Counted from the stretch's first letter, positions 33,668-43,190 are shown. The stretch is 64,000 nt of DNA from Leptospira sanjuanensis (GCF_022267375.1 NZ_JAIZBH010000001.1:1532001-1596000); one strand, 5' to 3'. Made by a program: numbers and translations. The notes: generated by a model from the sequence alone, not told the origin.

Positions 33668-34084
33668 TTACTTGGTCTGGATTTGAATCTTACGCGGTTT
33701 TACGCTTTCCCGAATCGGAAGGCTAAGAATCAAAACTCCGTTTTTAAATTCGGCGGTTGCTTTTTCCGAATCCACTTCGGCCGGAAGTTCCAATGCTCTT
33801 CGGAATTTTCCATGAAACCGTTCCACTCGGTTTGTGTTCGCAGACGAATGGGAATTTACCGGAGCTTCTCCGCTGAGATCCAATCTGTTTCCGCTGACGG
33901 TGATCTGTAGACTTTCCGGATCGATGCCGGGAATCAGGGCGGTAATGGTAACTTCGTCCGGTCCTTTATGAATGTTTAAGGCCGGATAGGCGCTTCCACC
34001 TCCCGCGGGAAACTGATCCCAAAAGCCGGAAAACTGATTTTGCAGTTTGTGAAGGTCTTCAAAGATTCTAAATTCATTCATCAT
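33668..34084 (-). CDS. Small heat shock protein, Hsp20 family (proximal)
   Basis: 138 residues from ATG 34084, which has an AGAGGAAAG Shine-Dalgarno; the longer frame from 34165 would run through the CIRCE operators. Alpha-crystallin domain: LNIHKGPDEVTITALIPGIDPESLQITVSG and RRALELPAEVDSEKATAEFKNGVLILSLP, with the C-terminal I-x-I anchor (KIQIQ). First gene of a two-gene small-HSP operon. Two tandem CIRCE-like operators precede it, so HrcA repression is expected. Confidence 0.93.
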   Translation of the reverse strand: MMNEFRIFEDLHKLQNQFSGFWDQFPAGGGSAYPALNIHKGPDEVTITALIPGIDPESLQITVSGNRLDLSGEAPVNSHSSANTNRVERFHGKFRRALELPAEVDSEKATAEFKNGVLILSLPIRESVKPRKIQIQTK

Positions 34085-34097
34085 TCTTCTTTCCTCT

Positions 34098-34124
34098 TTA
34101 GCAATCTGAGTATTAGAGTGCCAA
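34098..34124 (-). promoter_or_regulatory. CIRCE operator (proximal)
   Basis: On the minus strand TTGGCACTC-N9-GATTGCTAA, matching the CIRCE consensus TTAGCACTC-N9-GAGTGCTAA at 8/9 in each arm with exact 9-base spacing. It ends a few bases before the Shine-Dalgarno of the first hsp20, so it also lies in the 5' UTR, where CIRCE can act. Confidence 0.85.
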
Positions 34125-34158
34125 ACGATTAAAAAAGTTCCAGCATTTTTTTGAAAAA

Positions 34159-34185
34159 TTAGCACTCTTTTTTTGCGAGTGCCAG
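34159..34185 (-). promoter_or_regulatory. CIRCE operator (distal)
   Basis: On the minus strand CTGGCACTC-N9-GAGTGCTAA: 7/9 and 9/9 matches to the CIRCE arms with exact spacing. It lies 34 bases upstream of the proximal CIRCE. HrcA is the expected repressor; hrcA itself is not in the window. Confidence 0.85.
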
Positions 34186-34321
34186 GGTGGATTTAGGAAC
34201 GAAATTGCGGAGAATTCGGTCGATCATCGGGGTTTCTTAGAGGGGTTTTGTCGAAGTCTGTGTGTTTCTCTATTTGAGAATTGTAGGATCTCATACACAC
34301 CGAAGCTGTATTTCCTAAGAA

Positions 34322-34416
34322 CGAGGGAACTTCTGAGATTCGAATTCGTTTGAATTGCGAAAAATGTGGGAACTCCTGCAAGCGATGCTTGGATCTCCGA
34401 AAAATGTGGGAACTCC
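34322..34416 (+). repeat. Cluster 4 of the TGTGGGAACTCC motif (2 exact, 1 degenerate)
   Basis: Exact copies at 34365-34376 and 34405-34416, each within the 17-mer AAAATGTGGGAACTCCTGCAA-like context (shared AAAATGTGGGAACTCCTGCA). A degenerate copy, CGAGGGAACTTC, is at 34322-34333. Spacing is 43 and 40 bp. They lie in the 373-base gap between the divergent hsp20 operon and the STM3941-like gene, whose promoter I cannot place. Confidence 0.8.
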
Positions 34417-34558
34417 TGCAAATCGAATTGTTGCTTGAGGAATCGGTTTCCCAAGGATTTTCGCACGTGCGGCACAACATTTAGGCGACCGTCGCCTAAA
34501 CGCAAAATCGCGGCTAAATCCTTGAACCGAGAATACTCCACCTCAGGAACCGGAACCG

Positions 34559-35341
34559 ATGAAAAAAACGAATCCAACTTATCACGATCTCAAGCCAAAA
34601 CGAATGGATTGGGTTTTGACGGCGATTTCGCTCGCGTTCGTTGCAATGGGAATTTTCGTTCTTCCTAAGAATTTAAACGTTGGGATCGTCACGATCGCGT
34701 TCTTCGGAGTTTGTGCGGGAACCTTTCTGACGACGATACTTCGAAAATTAAAAGAAAGCAAGTTTCAAAGTATTTCCGTCGATGCGATCGGAGGAGTCGA
34801 TATCAAGCCGTCCCGCTTGCGTGCTTGGTTGATGGCTTTATTGTTGATGTTGCTCGGAACGATCCTCGCTGTTTTCGGAGACAATTACCCTTTTTTAATG
34901 AGAATTCTTGCATATATCATTGCCGGCTTCGGAGTTTTATTGGCAATTACGATAACAATTGGAAAAGTTCCGGTAGGTTTTCTTCGATTCGATTCCGACG
35001 GCTTTCGAATCGGAAGGAGCAAATGGTCGGTCGTTCTTCCTTGGGACGAAATCGCCGACGTACGCGCGGGTGAATTCAATAACAACGCCGCGGTCTTTCT
35101 TTTGCTGCGCTCCTTCGATCGAATCAGAACGGAGCCGGAAGAATTCTATGATAAAGCGATCCAAGAAATCCTCACCAATGAAGGATGGATCGGATCTCAT
35201 TTTATGATCTTAACCTCGAATTACGGAATGTCCTCGCCGTTGCTTGTGGAAGCGATCGAACGCTACAAGAATCAGCCTGGGGCTCGGCAAGAATTGAATC
35301 GACTGCGGATTGAAACGGACTTTGGATCGGCATCACCTTGA
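34559..35341 (+). CDS. STM3941-like membrane protein
   Basis: 260 residues. Two N-terminal transmembrane segments (WVLTAISLAFVAMGIFVL, VTIAFFGVCAGTFLTTIL) and two further ones at ~90-145 (LRAWLMALLLMLLGTILAVFG, ILAYIIAGFGVLLAITITIG) flank a soluble PH-like C-terminal region (FDSDGFRIGRSKWSVVLPWDEIADV). The last pattern, in which a bPH-like strand series ends in LPWDEI, is seen in STM3941 family proteins. No catalytic motif. Single gene. Confidence 0.65.
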   Translation: MKKTNPTYHDLKPKRMDWVLTAISLAFVAMGIFVLPKNLNVGIVTIAFFGVCAGTFLTTILRKLKESKFQSISVDAIGGVDIKPSRLRAWLMALLLMLLGTILAVFGDNYPFLMRILAYIIAGFGVLLAITITIGKVPVGFLRFDSDGFRIGRSKWSVVLPWDEIADVRAGEFNNNAAVFLLLRSFDRIRTEPEEFYDKAIQEILTNEGWIGSHFMILTSNYGMSSPLLVEAIERYKNQPGARQELNRLRIETDFGSASP

Positions 35342-35404
35342 AGCCGCGTGTTTGTCGAAGGGCGACTTCAAGGTGTCTTGAACGAAAGGAAGAATCGAAA
35401 CGAA

Positions 35405-36040
35405 TTATCTCTTTTTCGATTTTTTCTTGGCGGTTTTCTTTTTAGCCACCTTCTTCTTTGCGGTCTTCTTGGGAGCTTTTTTCTTCGCTACTTTCTTTTT
35501 GGCCGCTTTCTTAGCCGTCTTTTTCTTTTTAGGAGCGGACTTCTTCTTTGCCGCTTTCTTTTTTGCGACCTTTTTCTTGGCGGCCTTCTTCTTCGCTGCT
35601 TTTTTTACCGCGGCTTTCTTCGCGGCAACTCGTTCCACAACGGCCTTGTCGCCTTCGTTGGAACGGAAGAATGTCTTTTCGAAATCGCGATTCTTAAAAG
35701 AAACCAAAGCGCGGCCGATCAGTTCGTCGATATCGGAAGTTTCCATTCCTTCGTTCGCTGATTCGATGTAGTCGTAGGAAAGATGCGCGAGTCCGCAACG
35801 AAGATAACTTGTCAGCTTATCTTGAGAAGCTCCTTGGCGAGCGAGTCCGTGCAGCCAATCTCTGAGAATCTTTTCTCCGAGTTCGAAGTTGGCTTCGGGT
35901 TGTGCGGACTTTCCGGTTTTACGAAACTCTTCGTTGAGCCTTTGGTGAACGAGGGAATAATCATCTTCGAAAGCTCGATCGAGGATGCCGTCTTCGATGA
36001 GCCTTGCGTCCAATTTTTGGACAATAGAGGAATCGGCCAT
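35405..36040 (-). CDS. Histone H1-like Lys/Ala-rich protein
   Basis: 211 residues from ATG 36040 (GGAG upstream). The N-terminal ~130 residues are an acidic helical domain (SIVQKLDARLIEDGILDRAFEDDYSLV and following) of unknown fold. The C-terminal ~75 residues are almost wholly AAKKK/AKKK repeats, as in histone H1 and bacterial Hc1/AlgP-type DNA-binding tails. The low-complexity tail is prone to length variation. Likely a nucleoid-associated protein; the N-terminal domain may mediate partner binding. Confidence 0.8.
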   Translation of the reverse strand: MADSSIVQKLDARLIEDGILDRAFEDDYSLVHQRLNEEFRKTGKSAQPEANFELGEKILRDWLHGLARQGASQDKLTSYLRCGLAHLSYDYIESANEGMETSDIDELIGRALVSFKNRDFEKTFFRSNEGDKAVVERVAAKKAAVKKAAKKKAAKKKVAKKKAAKKKSAPKKKKTAKKAAKKKVAKKKAPKKTAKKKVAKKKTAKKKSKKR

Positions 36041-36351
36041 AGTGTTAGAATCTCCTGAAATTACGGGGCAGAAATTGGATATAGTTTGTTCGAAGAATCC
36101 TTTCTGCAAGAAAAAACTGAATCGATGTTTAAAATGATCTCCTAACTTAAGAATCCATTCTTCGGTGATTCGATCTTCGAATGATTCAGAGGTTTCTTAT
36201 ATAGAAAGGAACGAAAGCGGAACACTTTGTAAGATTTACGAGCATCGTTTCGATGCAAAGAATTGAATATGAGAATCGGACTTGGATGGGGAGCGTTCGG
36301 ATTTGCGGAGTTCGTCTTTAAAGGGTTTCTTTGTAATGGAGTCGTTCCGGT

Positions 36352-36374
36352 TCGATCGATCGATCGATCGATCG
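36352..36374. repeat. TCGA tetranucleotide microsatellite
   Basis: 23 bases of uninterrupted TCGA repeat (nearly six units) in noncoding DNA. Simple repeats of this kind can vary in length by slippage, but it is ~300 bp from the promoter, so no regulatory role is evident. Confidence 0.8.
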
Positions 36375-36673
36375 GATTCGAAATTCATTCCATAAAGTCG
36401 GGAAAGGGAGTTTCGATTTCAACTTTCTAGGAAAACAATTCTCGCTGAGTCGGATCCCCTTGTGAATCGATCGTTTTTTTCGTGTTTTGCGGTTCCTTTT
36501 TTTATCCGTTTCCTTGGTCATGCGAACGAGGGAAAGTATTGTGTTCTTTACGATTTTGTTTTTAGTCAGAACGTTTCCTCGCTTCTTCCTTCCTAAAAGA
36601 TAACCCGAGAAAGTTTCTTGGAATTTGGGAATTTTCCCAAGTCGCTGTCTGTTCAAGGGTTGAACAAATTTTC

Positions 36674-36702
36674 TTGACAGGCCGTGTTTGCAGCCTTTTT
36701 AT
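36674..36702 (+). promoter_or_regulatory. Promoter of the regulator and polysaccharide locus
   Basis: TTGACA (36674-36679), exact 17-bp spacer, TTTTAT (36697-36702; 4/6). It leaves a ~100-base leader before ATG 36808. This is the only convincing promoter found ahead of the co-directional sugar genes. Confidence 0.6.
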
Positions 36703-36708
36703 GAGTTA

Positions 36709-36746
<38 letters not shown>

Positions 36747-36807
36747 CCTGGAAACACGGTCTCAACCGCATTTTCCCCGTATTTTTCCCACTTTTGAGTG
36801 TTTCGTT

Positions 36808-37131
<324 letters not shown>

Positions 37132-37242
37132 GTTTTTATTAAAAAGCTATTAATATGATTCTTTAGGTTATTAATACGGATTAAAAATATCAGAGATCTA
37201 ACTTACTAGATTGGAATCTCAGCAATTATAGGAGCATAACGT

Positions 37243-38178
37243 ATGGAGCAGGATTCAAAAGTATATATAGCAGGGTATTTTGGTATGGTGGGTTCTGCGA
37301 TTGGCAGAGCTTTAAAGAACCGAGGTTTTAAAAATATTCTTGGTCACAGTTCCGAAGAGCTCAATTTATTGCGTCAATCCGATGTGGAAAATTTTTTCAA
37401 AAATGAAAGACCAGATTACGTTTTTGTTGCTGCCGCAAAAGTAGGCGGGATCTATGCGAATAATACTTATTCGGCCGATTTCATTTACAATAATCTACAA
37501 ATTCAGAATAATCTCATTCATTCTGCTTATGTATATCGCGCAAAAAAATTACTATTTTTAGGATCGTCTTGTATTTATCCCAAATTCGCCGAACAACCAA
37601 TACAAGAAAATTCTTTACTTACCGCACCACTTGAACCTACGAATGAAGCTTACGCGATCGCGAAAATTGCCGGCGTAAAGATGTGCGAGTTTTATAATAA
37701 ACAGTATAATACACAGTTCATCTCTGCTATGCCGACCAATTTATATGGAATCGGGGACAATTATAATGCGATGAATGCTCACGTACTTCCAGCTCTTATT
37801 AGACGATTTCATGAAGCGAAAATGGCGAAATTGCCCGAGGTAGTTATGTGGGGAACCGGAGAACCGCGAAGGGAGTTTTTATTTGTAGATGATCTTGCGA
37901 ACGCATGTATTTTTCTTATGGATAATTATTTATCGGATGAAGTAATTAATGTCGGAAGCGGTCAAGAGGTCTCCATTGCGGAATTGTCAAAAATCGTAAA
38001 GGAGGTAGTCGGGTATCAAGGTGAGATTATACAGGATTTGACGAAACCTGATGGAACTCCGAGAAAATTATTGGACTCTTCAAAGTTAAAGAATCTTGGA
38101 TGGCAGGCGAGTACTTCCTTAAAAGAAGGTATTAAAATTGCTTATCAGGATTTTTTAAATGGGACTGTAAGGATGTGA
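37243..38178 (+). CDS. fcl: GDP-L-fucose synthase
   Basis: 311 residues. Epimerase-reductase converting GDP-4-keto-6-deoxymannose to GDP-L-fucose with NADPH. Rossmann motif [16 protein letters not shown], the GMER signature [19 protein letters not shown], catalytic YAIAK (Tyr/Lys) and the substrate loop [12 protein letters not shown]-terminal [17 protein letters not shown]. Preceded by TAGGAG. gmd, which makes the substrate, is not in the window, so it must lie elsewhere or downstream; manC at 14.6 kb could supply GDP-mannose. Confidence 0.93.
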   Translation: MEQDSKVYIAGYFGMVGSAIGRALKNRGFKNILGHSSEELNLLRQSDVENFFKNERPDYVFVAAAKVGGIYANNTYSADFIYNNLQIQNNLIHSAYVYRAKKLLFLGSSCIYPKFAEQPIQENSLLTAPLEPTNEAYAIAKIAGVKMCEFYNKQYNTQFISAMPTNLYGIGDNYNAMNAHVLPALIRRFHEAKMAKLPEVVMWGTGEPRREFLFVDDLANACIFLMDNYLSDEVINVGSGQEVSIAELSKIVKEVVGYQGEIIQDLTKPDGTPRKLLDSSKLKNLGWQASTSLKEGIKIAYQDFLNGTVRM

Positions 38179-38183
38179 TTTGG

Positions 38184-39002
38184 ATGCAAAATCAAGGCAC
38201 AAACATTTTGACTCTTTTTCGTTCTGTAGTCAGGCATTGGGAATTAATATTACAATTAACTAAAAGAAACGTTATTGGAAAATATAGAGGTTCAATCCTA
38301 GGATTATTTTGGTCTTTTTTTAATCCCTTGATTATGCTCGGAGTTTACACGTTCGCATTTGGGGTTGTTTTTCAGGCTAAATGGGGAATCGAAAATGAAA
38401 CCAAATTGGATTTCGCCCTGGTTCTTTTTGCTAGTTTGATTGTGTTCAATCTTTTTGGAGAAATCGTGAAAGAATCGCCAAGCCTGATCGTTTCAAATGC
38501 GAGCTATGTAAAGAAAGTAATATTTCCTCTTGAGATTCTACCGATTGTCAGTCTTCTAAGTTCGATATTTCATGCCTTTATAAGTTTTGGCGTTTTGTTT
38601 ATCTTTTACGGTCTTTATCACTTTTATATTCATTGGACTTTTGTCTTTCTTCCTATCGTGTTGTTTCCTTTAATCTTGATGTCATTGGCAGTTTCTTATT
38701 TCCTTGCATCTATCGGGGTCTTTATTAGAGATCTGGGCTATATAATCGGGCACATTATTACGGTAATTTTATTTGTTAGTCCCGTCTTTTATAGCATAGA
38801 AAGAATTCCTCCTCTTTTTCAAAAATTTATGATTTTTAATCCTCTCGCATATTTGCTGGAGGATGCAAGAAGCGTATTCTTATTTGGTCAATTTCCAAAT
38901 TGGCAAAACACTATAATTGCTTCGATTTTCGGTTTCGTTTTACTTTGTACGGGGTTTTGGTTTTTCCAAAAAACGAGAAAGACCTTTGCGGATTTCGTTT
39001 GA
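38184..39002 (+). CDS. ABC-2 polysaccharide export permease (Wzm-like)
   Basis: 272 residues from ATG 38184 (AAGGA); a GTG at 38175 overlapping fcl is an alternative. N-terminal amphipathic helix and the family motif LTKRNVIGKYRGSILGLFWSFFNPLIMLGVYTFAFG, six transmembrane segments, and a NPLAYLLEDARSVFLFG periplasmic-loop motif typical of Wzm/KpsM/TagG permeases. It exports an undecaprenyl-linked glycan across the inner membrane with an ATPase (Wzt), but no ATP-binding subunit occurs in the window. The ATPase is presumably further downstream or elsewhere. Confidence 0.9.
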   Translation: MQNQGTNILTLFRSVVRHWELILQLTKRNVIGKYRGSILGLFWSFFNPLIMLGVYTFAFGVVFQAKWGIENETKLDFALVLFASLIVFNLFGEIVKESPSLIVSNASYVKKVIFPLEILPIVSLLSSIFHAFISFGVLFIFYGLYHFYIHWTFVFLPIVLFPLILMSLAVSYFLASIGVFIRDLGYIIGHIITVILFVSPVFYSIERIPPLFQKFMIFNPLAYLLEDARSVFLFGQFPNWQNTIIASIFGFVLLCTGFWFFQKTRKTFADFV

Positions 39003-39052
39003 AAGTTAAAAGAAAGTAGGTAGAATTTTTACTCATTAAACTTAACAATCCT

Positions 39053-40063
39053 ATGTCTAAAAAATATTCAAAAATACTTATAACGGGTGCTGACGGTTTT
39101 ATCGGCTCGCATCTGACAGAAGCGTTGGTCCGTGAGGGGCATTCGGTTAAGGCTTTCGTATATTATAATTCTTTTAATTCTTGGGGTTGGTTAGATGACT
39201 CTCCGAAGGAAATTCAAAAGGAGCTGGAGGTTTTTTCAGGCGATATCCGAGACCCGAACGGTGTGCGGAATGCAGTGAAAAATTGCGATGCAGTTTTGCA
39301 TCTCGCAGCTTTGATTGCAATTCCTTATTCGTACCATTCTCCAGATACTTATATCGATACGAATATCAAAGGAACTTTAAATGTTTTACAGGCGGCAAAA
39401 GATTTTTCAGTTCAAAAAGTTATTCATACTTCGACAAGCGAAGTGTATGGAACCGCTAAGTTCGTACCAATTTCGGAAGAGCACCCCCTGCAAGGGCAAT
39501 CTCCGTATTCAGCTTCGAAGATTGGTGCAGATCAGATTGCTTTTTCGTTTTATTCTTCTTTTGGAACTCCAGTAAGCATTATTAGACCTTTCAACACGTA
39601 CGGACCACGGCAATCCGCGCGTGCGGTAATTCCAACGATTATCACTCAGATCCTCTCTGGAAAACGAAAGATTCAGATGGGATCGATTCATCCTACACGG
39701 GATTTTAATTTTGTCCGTGATACCGTTGCCGGATTTTTATCCATTTTAAATTCGGATAAAGTCGTCGGAGAGACAATCAACATAGGAAGTAACTTTGAAA
39801 TTTCGATTGAGGAAACCGTTTCCTTGATTGCCAAATTGATGGGACAGGATATTGAGATTTCGACGGATGAAGTCCGTAAAAGACCCGATAAAAGCGAGGT
39901 TGAAAGGTTGTGGGCTGACAATTCTAAAGCGCATAAGTTAACAAATTGGTCTCCCAAGTTTTCGGGAATTCAAGGTTTATCTAAAGGATTGATGGAAACC
40001 ATAGAATGGTTTTCTAATCCGAATAATCTGAGAAAATATAAATCGGATATTTATAATATTTGA
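39053..40063 (+). CDS. legB: NAD-dependent 4,6-dehydratase (LegB-like)
   Basis: 336-residue extended SDR. Rossmann motif ITGADGFIGSHLTEAL, HTSTSEVYGTA (catalytic Ser/Thr), YSASK catalytic Tyr-Lys, RPFNTYGPRQSARAVIPTII, and HPTRDFNFVRDTV. The pattern is that of LegB, the GDP-GlcNAc 4,6-dehydratase of legionaminic-acid synthesis; plain UDP-glucose epimerases lack this ARAVIPTII region. The next gene, of PtmE type, makes the GDP-activated substrate in Campylobacter, which supports the call. The start codon of that gene directly follows this stop. Confidence 0.85.
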   Translation: MSKKYSKILITGADGFIGSHLTEALVREGHSVKAFVYYNSFNSWGWLDDSPKEIQKELEVFSGDIRDPNGVRNAVKNCDAVLHLAALIAIPYSYHSPDTYIDTNIKGTLNVLQAAKDFSVQKVIHTSTSEVYGTAKFVPISEEHPLQGQSPYSASKIGADQIAFSFYSSFGTPVSIIRPFNTYGPRQSARAVIPTIITQILSGKRKIQMGSIHPTRDFNFVRDTVAGFLSILNSDKVVGETINIGSNFEISIEETVSLIAKLMGQDIEISTDEVRKRPDKSEVERLWADNSKAHKLTNWSPKFSGIQGLSKGLMETIEWFSNPNNLRKYKSDIYNI

Positions 40064-41110
40064 ATGAGCTTAAATGACATTTTTATCACTCCAGATACAC
40101 CTCTCCGTAGAGCGATAGAAGTTCTCAATGAGCAGCATAAAAGGATCGTTCTGATTACCGATTCTTTTAGTAAATTACTAGGGGTTCTTACTGATTCGGA
40201 TATTCGCAGGATTATTATCGGATCGGGAAGTCTTGATGTACCCGTGTCGACCGTTATGATTACTAAACCACTGACGGTTACGTCTGATATTCCGGATAAT
40301 ACCATTCTTCATTTAATGAAACAAAAGCAAATCCATCAAATTCCTGTGTTAGATGATACAGGCAGGGTATTGGATCTTAAGCTAATTGATGATCTTTTGT
40401 TTTCGGGAATTCAGGCAGAAGCATTTATTTTTGCGGGGGGATTGGGTACTCGTCTATACCCGATCACTCAGGAAATACCTAAGCCTTTGGTGAAAGTCGG
40501 TGGTAAAGAGATTTTATTTACGATTATGGACGGACTAATCGATACGGGTTTTCAACGTATAACTCTTGCGCTTAACCATAAAGCTGATATGATCAGAAAT
40601 GCAATCGCTTCAAATAAGCACTATGACGGGATCGTACGATTTGTGCAGGAAGAGAATTCGTTAGGTACAGCGGGAGCTCTGTCGCTCCTCGATAGTTCCG
40701 AATTAAAACTTCCGTTGTTAGCTATGAATGGGGACATTTTAAGTCGTGTAAATTACGCTTCTTTGCTGAATTTTCATGAAGCGGAGAAAAACATTGTGAC
40801 GATGACAGTTAGAACGGAAAATATACAGATCCCCTTTGGTGTTGTTGAATTAGAAGGTAATCGAATTACGGGAATTTCCGAAAAACCTGAATACAAATAT
40901 TTTATTAATGCTGGAATCTATATTCTTTCCCCGGAAGCCGTTCGTATGGTTCCACCCAATACAAAGATTGATATGCCGCAGTTGATTACGCACTTGATCA
41001 ATCAAAATGTTCAAGTAGGAAGTTTTCCTATTCACGAATATTGGATCGATATCGGTAGACATTCAGAATTAAAGAAAGCCGATCAAGATTATGGTAATTA
41101 TTTTTCATAA
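40064..41110 (+). CDS. CBS-nucleotidyltransferase (PtmE-like guanylyltransferase)
   Basis: 348 residues. N-terminal CBS pair (~1-115; motif LGVLTDSDIRRIIIG) joined to a sugar-phosphate nucleotidyltransferase (~118-348; FIFAGGLGTRLYPITQEIPKPLVKVGGKE, then NEENSLGTAGAL-type and AMNGDI). This is the domain plan of PtmE, glucosamine-1-phosphate guanylyltransferase of the Campylobacter legionaminic-acid pathway. It abuts legB with zero spacing. The nucleotide specificity (GTP) is inferred from the family, not visible. Confidence 0.85.
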   Translation: MSLNDIFITPDTPLRRAIEVLNEQHKRIVLITDSFSKLLGVLTDSDIRRIIIGSGSLDVPVSTVMITKPLTVTSDIPDNTILHLMKQKQIHQIPVLDDTGRVLDLKLIDDLLFSGIQAEAFIFAGGLGTRLYPITQEIPKPLVKVGGKEILFTIMDGLIDTGFQRITLALNHKADMIRNAIASNKHYDGIVRFVQEENSLGTAGALSLLDSSELKLPLLAMNGDILSRVNYASLLNFHEAEKNIVTMTVRTENIQIPFGVVELEGNRITGISEKPEYKYFINAGIYILSPEAVRMVPPNTKIDMPQLITHLINQNVQVGSFPIHEYWIDIGRHSELKKADQDYGNYFS

Positions 41111-41133
41111 ATCTTATCCATAAGGAAAAATGC

Positions 41134-42267
41134 ATGAAACCCTTTGAACAGAGGAATAAGATTGTCCATGAGATTCAGGATGAAAAGAAAATTATTTCAT
41201 ATATTCCGATCAATAAAGGTCAGTTTACTTTAGAAACCGTCGAACGAGAGACGATGTTTGAAAAAAATCGAGCTTCCGATGATCCGGAAGGATATAAAGA
41301 ATATAGACGTCAATGGTTTGAAAATCCGAAACAGCATAAACAAAATGATTATCCTCTTCACGTTGATATAGAGCTAGCTTCGATTTGCAACTTGAAATGT
41401 CCGATGTGTTACACGGTTACAAAAGAGTTCAAGGAGAAGGTAAACACGAAATTGATGAGTTGGGAATTGTATACCAAAATCATCGATGAAATAGGTCCCG
41501 CGGGAGTTTATTCGATTCGTTTGAGTTTGCGTGGGGAGTCTTTTCTACATAAACGAATCATTGATTGCGTGAAATATGCAAAAGATAAAGGAATCAAGGA
41601 AATTTCCACTCTTACGAATGGGGTAAAACTTGATGAGGCTATGTTCGCAAAGATTATGGAGGCCGGGATTGATTGGATTACAATTTCCTTTGATGGGATA
41701 GGGGAAACTTATGAAAGAATCCGTAAACCCGCAAAATTCGATCGTGCAGTTGAGAAAATAAAGAATTATCAACAAATAAAAAAAGAAGCAGGTAGAGTGA
41801 AGCCCGTCATCAAAGTTCAAAGCGTTTTGCCGGCAATTCGAGATCGTTTTGAGGAATACTATGATATTTTTTCACCTATTACCGATATGGTAAGTTCTAA
41901 TCCTTTGATCGATTACCTTCAAAACGATGGCAAAGACCTAATTGAATATGTACCCAATTTTAGTTGTTCTCAATTGTACCAACGATTAGTTATCGGCGCC
42001 GATGGCCTTGCCATGATGTGTTCAAACGACGAGGAGAATGATTACGTTGTCGGAGATGCTAACAAAGAATCTATTCATGAAATATGGCACGGTGAAAAAT
42101 TGAATATCGCAAGAGATTTGCATAGGAAACATTTAGGGGTAGAAGCCTACGGTATCTGCAGGAAGTGCTATCTGCCAAGGCAAACTGAGCCCGAAGAATT
42201 AAATCTTCACGGTCGCAAGGTCTTAGCTGAAAATTATACAAATCGTAAACAGCTCATCGGTGAGTAA
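41134..42267 (+). CDS. Radical SAM/SPASM-domain protein
   Basis: 377 residues. The SAM-binding [4Fe-4S] site is C85-x3-C89-x2-C92 (CNLKCPMCY), followed by the GGE-like RLSLRGESFLHK and a TIM-barrel region. A C-terminal SPASM-type region has further cysteines (NFSC, MMCSND, GICRKCYLPR) that could bind auxiliary clusters. In sugar loci such enzymes catalyse radical dehydrogenations, deaminations or epimerisations. The substrate is unknown. Encoded between nonulosonate genes, hence presumably acting on a nucleotide sugar or lipid-linked sugar. Confidence 0.85.
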   Translation: MKPFEQRNKIVHEIQDEKKIISYIPINKGQFTLETVERETMFEKNRASDDPEGYKEYRRQWFENPKQHKQNDYPLHVDIELASICNLKCPMCYTVTKEFKEKVNTKLMSWELYTKIIDEIGPAGVYSIRLSLRGESFLHKRIIDCVKYAKDKGIKEISTLTNGVKLDEAMFAKIMEAGIDWITISFDGIGETYERIRKPAKFDRAVEKIKNYQQIKKEAGRVKPVIKVQSVLPAIRDRFEEYYDIFSPITDMVSSNPLIDYLQNDGKDLIEYVPNFSCSQLYQRLVIGADGLAMMCSNDEENDYVVGDANKESIHEIWHGEKLNIARDLHRKHLGVEAYGICRKCYLPRQTEPEELNLHGRKVLAENYTNRKQLIGE

Positions 42268-42332
42268 TTCGTTTGCTCCAAAGAAAAATAGGGCTTCTAT
42301 TGTCTATAGATTCGATTGCTGAATAATACAGA

Positions 42333-43190
42333 ATGAAAATTCTTTTAACCGGCTCTTCAGGCTTTATTGGAAGAAATCTTCATAATGTCTTGCTTCAAAG
42401 TGAAGAAGATATAAAGATTATCCCGGTTGCGAGAAGTGTTGGCATCGATCTCGAAAAAGTCGATATAAATGAGTTACCGGAGTCAGATTTGGTAATTCAT
42501 TTAGCAGGAAAAGTCGGTGTTCTCGGTTCGTGGGATAATCCTGATGTATTTTTTCGGAGCAATTACATATCGACTTTGAATACAATCGGATATTGTCGAA
42601 AACATTCAGCTTCTTTAATATATGTAAGTAGCTACATGTACGGAAATCCTCGATATCTTCCGATAGATGAAAAACATCCTTTGAGCGTTAATAATCCCTA
42701 TGCAGCTAGTAAGCTCATCTCGGAAGAATTGTTAATCAAATATGCTGATTTATTCGGTTTAAATCTAACGATTTTGCGCCCTTTTAATCTATACGGGCCT
42801 TTTATGCCGACCGAAAATTTAATCCAATTTGTCTTTGAACAGCTGCGTAGGACCAACTGTGTTATCGTGAGGGATTTGGAGCCCAAAAGAGATTATTTGC
42901 ACGTAGAGGATTTTTGCAAAGCGATCGATAAAGTCGTAAGACGTATACCCACAGGAATTGAAGTTTATAATGTTGGATCAGGCACAAGTGTAAGTGTATT
43001 GGAAATTATTAAGCTTTTTGGTTTAGCAATGAACAAAGAAATTGAAATTAAAAGTCTCTCCGAAAAGAGAGTAAATGAAATACAAGATTGTTATGCTGAT
43101 ATTCGTAAAATTAGCGATGATTTTGGGTGGATGCCCTCGGTAAATCTTTTACAAGGAATTCGAAGTCTGGTTAATTCAGTTGAAAGTTAG
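42333..43190 (+). CDS. NAD-dependent sugar epimerase/dehydratase
   Basis: 285-residue extended SDR. Rossmann motif LLTGSSGFIGRNLHNVLL, YVSSYMYGNP, catalytic Tyr-Lys YAASK, LRPFNLYGPFMPTENLIQF and RDYLHVEDFCKAIDKV. Closest in pattern to UDP-sugar 4-epimerases and 4-ketoreductases; shorter than typical GalE. The substrate cannot be read from sequence. The next gene begins within its last codons (TTG 43180). Confidence 0.85.
   Translation: MKILLTGSSGFIGRNLHNVLLQSEEDIKIIPVARSVGIDLEKVDINELPESDLVIHLAGKVGVLGSWDNPDVFFRSNYISTLNTIGYCRKHSASLIYVSSYMYGNPRYLPIDEKHPLSVNNPYAASKLISEELLIKYADLFGLNLTILRPFNLYGPFMPTENLIQFVFEQLRRTNCVIVRDLEPKRDYLHVEDFCKAIDKVVRRIPTGIEVYNVGSGTSVSVLEIIKLFGLAMNKEIEIKSLSEKRVNEIQDCYADIRKISDDFGWMPSVNLLQGIRSLVNSVES

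Noticed and set aside
36340..36400. TCGA microsatellite as a phase-variable promoter
   Set aside because: It is ~300 bp from the nearest promoter and not in a coding frame.
36318..36656. Minus-strand frame of 112 codons in the large intergenic region
   Set aside because: Low-complexity, very basic sequence crossing the TCGA repeat; no SD and no family features.
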